12,374 bases of DNA, from the NCBI GenBank assembly GCA_008975185.1, contig BFAU01000127.1:1-12374 (forward strand), in the 5' to 3' direction. The stretch comes from a bacterium MnTg04 (GTDB lineage Bacteria > Pseudomonadota > Gammaproteobacteria > Steroidobacterales > MnTg04). Under the pieces are notes generated by a model. It was not told the DNA's origin. It saw only the letters and a program-made list of their open reading frames with translations, and did not search any database. Below are positions 9,001 to 12,374 of the stretch, piece by piece; positions within the stretch are counted from its first letter, which is position 1; each line of letters starts with the position of its first letter. The translations under genes and the position numbers were made by a program.

Positions 9001-9239
9001 ACCCGGCGGACATTCTTGATTACCCCTACCGCCTCTTCGACCGGTTTGGTAATCAGGCTTTCGATCTCGATCGGCGCCGCGCCGGTTAGTTCGGTACGGA
9101 CGGTCATGGTCGGATAAGAGAGGTCTGGCAGAAGATTGACCTTGAGCCGAGACAGGGAAACCATGCCAAACATGACGACCGCTACGGTGAACATCATGAT
9201 GGTCACTCGGCGCCGGGTAGCAATATCAATGAGTCGCAT
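6036..9239 (-). CDS. RND efflux permease 1 (inner-membrane proton-driven transporter)
   Basis: A full-length RND transporter of 1067 residues, paralogous to but clearly diverged from permease 2. TM1 is RRRVTIMMFTVAVVMFGMV, followed by the family element LLPDLSYPTMTVRTE. TM4 reads GGIALAIGMLVDNSIVVLEN with Asp408-Asn409, and TM10 reads GIVVNNAIVLVDMINKLR with Asn964-Asn965, so AcrB's second TM4 aspartate and its TM10 lysine are both replaced by Asn. The cytoplasmic segment between TM6 and TM7 (about residues 495-565) is enlarged, with basic and hydrophobic stretches such as GFVIRMFRKFFSLIAWVM that look like amphipathic or membrane-lying helices. The start ATG has a strong ribosome-binding site (GGAAGGA, 5 bases away). 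It follows adaptor 2 by 50 bases. With permease 2 it may form a mixed trimer, as MdtB and MdtC do in E. coli, or each may work alone; the sequence does not decide. Confidence 0.95.
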   Translation of the reverse strand: MRLIDIATRRRVTIMMFTVAVVMFGMVSLSRLKVNLLPDLSYPTMTVRTELTGAAPIEIESLITKPVEEAVGVIKNVRRVRSVSRSGQSDVVLEFAWGTDMDIAGVDVREKLDILQLPLEAGRSMLLRFDPSGEPVMRLALIEDPDAEIKFQNAEDRLKALRRFAEERLKTDLESSDGTAAVKTSGGLEDEIQILVDQLRLAQLGLSIETVTRRIREENVNLSGGRLEQGSQRFLVRTINEFQDIDEIADAIVANVDGRIIYMRDIAEIKRGFKEREAITRVDGQESVELGIYKEGDANTVQVANRIKQRLKNIETSLPDNMKLITIYDQSTFISNAISQVRSAALWGGLLAILVLYFFLRDARATFIIGAAIPVSVVGTFLMMYSSEISLNIMSLGGIALAIGMLVDNSIVVLENIVRKKEMGLPLLQAAREGSSEVATAVIASTLTTVAVFFPMVFVSGIAGQLFKDQALTVTFALVFSLIVALTLIPMLAAMGSGERFADATDDRPPARLTRGIGFVIRMFRKFFSLIAWVMNKLLRPGVWIFQGFYLALARVYPGALAWSLQRRGLVVLIAAGIFAGTMSLVPRLGSELIPQLAQGEFFVDVRLPPGAPLSRTDRSFRTVEQALSEDDSVQLTYSVAGTGNRLDANPVDSGEHTGKFSVKMAPGSTRLLEEQVIESMRQRLQVLPGVQYEFGRPTLFSFSTPLEVEVSGFDLEQIAAVSNQIQQAMAASSRFTDIKTTVEFGNPEIQIVFDQERAANLGLVVRDIANRVVSNIRGDIATRYTWRDRKIDVLVRSVDTSEASVADIRSLIVNPASDRPIPLEAIADIRLASGPAEIRRVDQARVAIISANLAFGDLGAAAAELQGIIDTTPLPAGIGAQITGQNEEMQASMRSMQFTLMLAVFLVYLVMASQFESLIHPFVILLTIPLALVGAVLALFVTGTPINVVAFIGVIMLAGIVVNNAIVLVDMINKLREAGTEKTAAIIEAGKARLRPILMTTLTTTLGLLPMAIGFGEGAEVRTPMAITVIGGLLTSTLLTLIVIPAVYSLMDRKPATIPTGQTSFV

Positions 9240-9289
9240 TAGTTCCTTCCGTTTTTATGACGGCCTGCAAAACATCAAGCGGCGGATCG

Positions 9290-10360
9290 TCAGCCGGTGG
9301 CGGGGTTGATAATCGAAATCCTGGTGCCGTCTTTCAGACCGGACTGGCCGACGACGACGATTTCTTCGTCTCCCGTCAGGCCTTCCAGGATTTCAATATT
9401 TCCACCGCTGGTATAGCCCGTGGTGATCGGGCGGCGGCGCGCTACTCCATCCTCAATGACATAAACAACAGTTTCCACGTCGCCTACGACGATCGCGGAG
9501 CGGCGGACAAGAATCGCCTGTTTGTGCTTGTCGATAATGATGTTGAAACGACCGAACATACCCGGTTTCAGATGGCCTTCGTTTTCCGCCACTTCAACAG
9601 TGACTTTGAAGGTGCCGGTTTCGGCCGAGACGGTCGGGCTTATCCTGGCTACGATGCCGGAAAAGGACTCATCCGGCATGGCGTCGACAGAAATCCTGAC
9701 CGGTTGCCCCGGGCGCACTTTGCGAAATTCGCGTTCGGGAACGTGCAGATAACCCAGCAGGGGATCCATGTCGCTTACGTGGAATACCGGTTCCTCGGCA
9801 CTGATCGTGTTGCCAAGTTTGACATATCGATCCGCCACTACGCCGTCTATGGGCGCTTTGATCTCGGTGTAACTGAGCTCCAGGCGAGCCATATTGTAAG
9901 CGGCTCGGAGCGAGTCCATTTCATACCTGATGTTTTCGAACGCGTCCGCGCTGATCAGCCCCCGCTCACGGAGGTCCGTGTTTCTTTTGTGTTCTTGTTC
10001 GAGCTTCGAAAGGTTGGCTTTCGCCTGTTGAGTTTCCAGGCGTAGCCGGTCGCCATCCAAACGCGCGAGTACCTGGCCGGATTTTACGATATCGCCTTCT
10101 TCGACCAGCAATTCGACGATTTCCCCGCCGACCTTGGCGACTACTTCGGCTTCGCCATCGGCCTCGAGGGCCGCTGTTGCGGAGTAGACGGCGAAAATAT
10201 CCCCGCGGGTCGGGTGACCCACTTCCACCGGGATGGCGGCAACTTCTTCTTCATCGGCCGCTTCCTGATCGTCATCGTCCTTGGCCTGCATATCGCATGC
10301 GCCAAGGACGATCAGCGCTAATAGAAAAAGCACCCGTCGATACAGTGGCTGGATATGCAT
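9290..10360 (-). CDS. RND efflux adaptor 2 (periplasmic membrane-fusion lipoprotein)
   Basis: A 356-residue HlyD/AcrA-type adaptor that should join an RND permease to an outer-membrane channel. A lipoprotein signal ends in VLGAC with the lipid-bearing Cys22. The residue after it is Asp23, which in enterobacteria keeps lipoproteins in the inner membrane, as an adaptor needs. Then comes a very acidic linker (D28-E39). Lipoyl half one is VVAKVGGEIVELLVEEGD (73-90), the alpha-hairpin runs from about 103 to 163, lipoyl half two is IKAPIDGVVADRYVKLG (167-183), and the beta-barrel starts near 200 and includes ETGTFKVTV and LKPGMFGRF. The membrane-proximal domain ends in VVVGQSGLKDG. The start has an AAGGGAG ribosome-binding site 9 bases upstream. 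It lies 34 bases after adaptor 1 and 50 before permease 1. It is collinear with adaptor 1 over its whole length, so the two arose by tandem duplication. Confidence 0.95.
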   Translation of the reverse strand: MHIQPLYRRVLFLLALIVLGACDMQAKDDDDQEAADEEEVAAIPVEVGHPTRGDIFAVYSATAALEADGEAEVVAKVGGEIVELLVEEGDIVKSGQVLARLDGDRLRLETQQAKANLSKLEQEHKRNTDLRERGLISADAFENIRYEMDSLRAAYNMARLELSYTEIKAPIDGVVADRYVKLGNTISAEEPVFHVSDMDPLLGYLHVPEREFRKVRPGQPVRISVDAMPDESFSGIVARISPTVSAETGTFKVTVEVAENEGHLKPGMFGRFNIIIDKHKQAILVRRSAIVVGDVETVVYVIEDGVARRRPITTGYTSGGNIEILEGLTGDEEIVVVGQSGLKDGTRISIINPATG

Positions 10361-10394
10361 CGAGCCGGACTCCCTTTGTGACTTGCCTGGCGCC

Positions 10395-11453
10395 TCAACC
10401 GGCGTGTTCGGTTACCAGTGTCCCGTCTCTCAGGCCACCCTGACCAACGACGACCACGGTATCCGAATCGCTGACTCCCTCAAGAATCTCCACCATGTCG
10501 CGATCGGTGATGCCTGTTTCAATGATTCTGCGGCGTGCTACGCCGTCTTCAATAACGTAGAGGCTTTTTTCGATATCCTCGTCAAGAATTGCTTCTACCG
10601 GAACCATGACCGCATCGTTATGTACATCATAGACCACGGCGACCCGCGCAAACATACCGGGGCGCAGAGTGCCGCTGTGGTCAAGAATCCTGAGGGTCAC
10701 CCGGAAAGTGCCGGTTTTCTGGTCGATACGCGGGCTGATGCGCTCAATCGTGGCTTCGAACACTTCCGCTGGCAGCGCATCCGCCCTTATATCCGCGGTC
10801 TGGCCAACGCTGAAACGACCCATGTTTTGTTGCGGCACATAAAGTTCCAGCATTAGCTGACTCGGGTCGGTAATCACAAACAGCCGCTGGTTAACCTGCA
10901 GGTGATTGCCTGTTTTGACCAGGCGCTCGGCGATCACACCGGCTATAGGGGCTTTGATCCGGGTGTATCCGTAATTCAGGCGCGCAATTTCATAGGCAGC
11001 TTTTAATGCTTCGGCTTCGAATCTCAGGTTTTCAAAGGTTCCCGGTGCAACCAGATCAAGCTCCAGCAGGTTCTGGTTCCGGGCATATTCCTTCCTGGCC
11101 CGCTGGTACTCGGCACCGGCTCTTTCCATGGCCAGTTTCAGGCGTTCCCCATCCAGACGGGCGAGTACCTGGCCAGCCTTAACGCGATCGCCTTCTTCGA
11201 CCAGAATCTCGACCAGGTCGCCCTTGACTTTGGCGACGACAGGCGCTTCAAAATCCGCTTCCAGGACACTGGTACCGGTATGGCGGGCATATATATCGCC
11301 CCGTTGGACGCGTATAACGCCGACCGGAATCGACGCCTGGACGGCCGATTCCGCCTTCGCATCCGCGCTGCTGGCTTCGCTGGTACCGCATCCGCTAAGG
11401 GCTGCGCTACCGGCAAAAAGTACAAAAACCGAGAGATATTTCCAGAATTTCAT
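10395..11453 (-). CDS. RND efflux adaptor 1 (periplasmic membrane-fusion lipoprotein), first gene of the efflux operon
   Basis: A 352-residue HlyD/AcrA-type adaptor. The signal peptide MKFWKYLSVFVLFAGSAALSGC ends at a lipobox (LSGC), giving lipidated Cys22, followed by an Ala/Ser/Glu-rich linker. Lipoyl half one is VVAKVKGDLVEILVEEGD (72-89), the hairpin about 102-162, lipoyl half two IKAPIAGVIAERLVKTG (167-182), followed by the beta-barrel with KTGTFRVTL and LRPGMFARV and a final VVVGQGGLRDG. I chose the ATG at 11453 because it begins a standard lipoprotein signal and has ACAGG 6 bases upstream. The in-frame ATG at 11489 would add 12 polar residues before the signal and lacks a ribosome-binding site. 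The two adaptors match most strongly in the lipoyl halves and C-terminal domain and least in the hairpin, the part expected to touch the channel or the other adaptor. That fits pairing of unlike adaptors, but it is not proof. Confidence 0.94.
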   Translation of the reverse strand: MKFWKYLSVFVLFAGSAALSGCGTSEASSADAKAESAVQASIPVGVIRVQRGDIYARHTGTSVLEADFEAPVVAKVKGDLVEILVEEGDRVKAGQVLARLDGERLKLAMERAGAEYQRARKEYARNQNLLELDLVAPGTFENLRFEAEALKAAYEIARLNYGYTRIKAPIAGVIAERLVKTGNHLQVNQRLFVITDPSQLMLELYVPQQNMGRFSVGQTADIRADALPAEVFEATIERISPRIDQKTGTFRVTLRILDHSGTLRPGMFARVAVVYDVHNDAVMVPVEAILDEDIEKSLYVIEDGVARRRIIETGITDRDMVEILEGVSDSDTVVVVGQGGLRDGTLVTEHAG

Positions 11454-11497
11454 AATAGGCCTGTTCTTTGAGAGTTGATGAGTGAGCATAACTCAGT

Positions 11498-11523
11498 TAG
11501 TGTTGTAGTGAAGTATAACACTA
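11498..11523. promoter_or_regulatory. Inverted repeat over the -10 box; candidate operator
   Basis: TAGTGTT (11498-11504) and its perfect complement AACACTA (11517-11523) are separated by 12 bases, so the arm centres are 19 bases apart, close to two helical turns. The right arm covers the end of the -10 box and the left arm covers the predicted transcription start. A bound dimer would block RNA polymerase. A further TAGTG (11506-11510) lies in the centre as a direct copy of the left arm. No regulator gene is in the window, so the binding protein is unknown. A 7-base arm can arise by chance, and the position is what makes it notable. Confidence 0.4.
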
Positions 11524-11539
11524 GAGATGTAAATCGCAA
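11512..11539 (-). promoter_or_regulatory. Promoter of the four-gene efflux operon
   Basis: On the minus strand TTGCGA (11539-11534) is separated by 16 bases from TATACT (11517-11512), with the TG of an extended -10 at 11520-11519. The -10 matches TATAAT at 5 of 6 and the -35 matches TTGACA at 4 of 6. Transcription would start near 11505, leaving a leader of about 52 bases before the chosen ATG of adaptor 1. The position, downstream of the protease terminator and directly before the operon, supports the call. I see no further promoter between the operon's genes. Confidence 0.6.
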
Positions 11540-11550
11540 TAGCAGCCGGG

Positions 11551-11575
11551 AAAAACTGGCGATTATCTCGCCTGG
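11551..11575 (-). terminator. Probable intrinsic terminator after the protease gene
   Basis: Read on the minus strand, GGCGA and TCGCC pair around a GATAA loop (11572-11558) and are followed after AG by five T residues (11555-11551). The stem is short (5 pairs, 4 of them GC), and an outer C-G pair could add to it across one A-A mismatch. It lies about 85 bases after the protease stop codon and just upstream of the efflux promoter, where a boundary between the two transcription units is expected. Confidence 0.5.
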
Positions 11576-11659
11576 GAGTTCGTAACTGGCTGTTTTTGCG
11601 ACAGAAAGTAAAAGATCGTATGAGAAGTTGTCGTTGCCGCCGGCCAGGTTTGTTGCAAG

Positions 11660-12374
11660 TCAGTTCAAACTTTCGCTGGATCCGCGCAGGCTCGCGGTGA
11701 CCTGGCCATCCAGTCTTGCCATATCTGCGACTATTTGCGCAGCTTCCTGGAGAACGAAATCCTGATTTTCGAGCTCTTCCAGTGCCTCGATCGAGTCTAG
11801 GGCCGGCAATCCGTGTTTGGTACGGCGAGTGTTTTCCCTCGCCAGGCGTTCTTCACGTATTTTTTTCTGCTGCTGGCGTCGCACCTCCAGGTTCAAAGAA
11901 ACCGTGTCCTGGTTGCGGATGTCGGCAAACGCAGCGTACTCGTCGATCAGGAAATTGAAATCAGGATCGGTCTTGGCCCGCAGCGAGTGGCTTTGGGCGA
12001 TCAAATTGATGGCTTCGTCGAGCTCGATATCGACTGTGTAGACCGTCGCATCGATTTGGTCCCAGGGCAGGGCGCTTTCCCGGGTGCTTTCGCCAACCAC
12101 GCTGGCATCGACCAGCGAGGGCATTTCAATATCCGGATGTACGCCGCGATGCTGGGTACTTTCCCCGCTGACCCGGTAAAATTTGCCGATGGTCAGCGTC
12201 AACTGACCAAAACCGGGGTCCGAAGTGCGCGGCGCGTACCTGTCCAGCGAGTAAAGATTCTGGACCGAACCCTTGCCAAAGGTGTGCTGGCCCAGGATCA
12301 CGCCCCTTTCATAGTCCTGGATAGCGGCGGCGAATATCTCGGATGCCGATGCGCTGAATCGATTGACCAGGACC
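11660..12374 (-). CDS. prc: Carboxy-terminal (tail-specific) protease Prc/Tsp, C-terminal third (cut by window edge)
   Basis: Prc is a periplasmic S41-family serine protease that degrades proteins from their C-termini and processes cell-wall enzymes such as penicillin-binding protein 3. The 237 visible residues begin inside the catalytic domain with VNRFSASASEIFAAAIQDY. The middle serine of SASAS (visible residue 9) is 25 residues before the lysine of FGKGSVQ (visible residue 34), which equals the spacing of the E. coli catalytic Ser452 and Lys477, and a Gln follows four residues after the Lys. About 228 residues follow the serine, against 230 in E. coli. The tail includes RVSGESTQHRGVHPDIEMPS and a basic, Glu-rich helical part (REERLARENTRRTKHGLPA), which fits the C-terminal domain of the Prc subfamily and not the shorter CtpA type. 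It reads in the same direction as the efflux operon but is separated from it by 170-206 bases with a terminator and a promoter. Confidence 0.93.
   Translation of the reverse strand, partial: VLVNRFSASASEIFAAAIQDYERGVILGQHTFGKGSVQNLYSLDRYAPRTSDPGFGQLTLTIGKFYRVSGESTQHRGVHPDIEMPSLVDASVVGESTRESALPWDQIDATVYTVDIELDEAINLIAQSHSLRAKTDPDFNFLIDEYAAFADIRNQDTVSLNLEVRRQQQKKIREERLARENTRRTKHGLPALDSIEALEELENQDFVLQEAAQIVADMARLDGQVTASLRGSSESLN

Noticed and set aside
9257..10045. Plus-strand open frame of 262 codons opposite adaptor 2
   Set aside because: It is the antisense shadow of a confident adaptor gene, with low-complexity composition and no recognisable domain.
11554..11590. Direct repeat AACTGGC at 11554-11560 and 11584-11590
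   Set aside because: Seven bases twice in a spacer is compatible with chance; the first copy is part of the terminator's flank.
1..12374. Mobile elements, CRISPR arrays, tRNA or rRNA genes
   Set aside because: I saw no transposase-like protein, no regularly spaced repeat and no tRNA-like fold; the genes fill almost the whole window and the longest gap between genes is about 206 bases.

Overview
The window reads as a chromosomal segment of a Gram-negative bacterium, most likely a gammaproteobacterium. The signs are an Escherichia-type PEP synthase paired with its regulatory protein, a YqiB-type DUF1249 protein, a Prc/Tsp-type tail-specific protease, and RND efflux pumps with lipoprotein adaptors. 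Base composition is moderately GC-rich. I cannot name the genus from sequence alone. There is no sign of phage, insertion sequence, CRISPR array, tRNA or rRNA.

Left end (1-1286): the N-terminal part of phosphoenolpyruvate synthase (ppsA, minus strand, cut by the window edge) faces away from ppsR (plus strand). PpsR is the bifunctional kinase/phosphorylase that switches PEP synthase off and on. The two share a 79-base divergent spacer. A good -10 box for ppsA lies just upstream of the ppsR ribosome-binding site.

Middle left (1411-2964): two co-directional genes with a 15-base gap. The first is a DUF1249/YqiB-family protein. The second is a 349-residue, soluble, coiled-coil-rich protein that I do not recognise. 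An extended -10 box sits directly before the first ATG.

Centre and right (2965-11489, minus strand): a four-gene RND efflux operon in the order adaptor 1, adaptor 2, permease 1, permease 2. Both adaptors are lipoproteins and are clear tandem paralogs. Both permeases are full-length and carry Asp-Asn in TM4 and Asn-Asn in TM10, where AcrB has Asp-Asp and Lys-Asn. There is no outer-membrane channel gene in the operon, so a TolC-like partner must come from elsewhere. The operon's leader has a promoter of the form TTGCGA, 16 bases, TATACT with an extended -10. A 7-base inverted repeat overlaps the -10 and is a candidate operator. The last permease ends exactly where the convergent coiled-coil gene ends, with no base between the stop codons.

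Right end (11660-12374, minus strand): the C-terminal third of a Prc/Tsp-type S41 protease, with the Ser and Lys catalytic residues visible, followed by a probable intrinsic terminator that separates it from the efflux operon.

No wholly new system is evident. The most unusual items are the 2+2 efflux operon with its candidate operator and the unrecognised coiled-coil protein, whose 5' part is crowded with in-frame slippery homopolymers.
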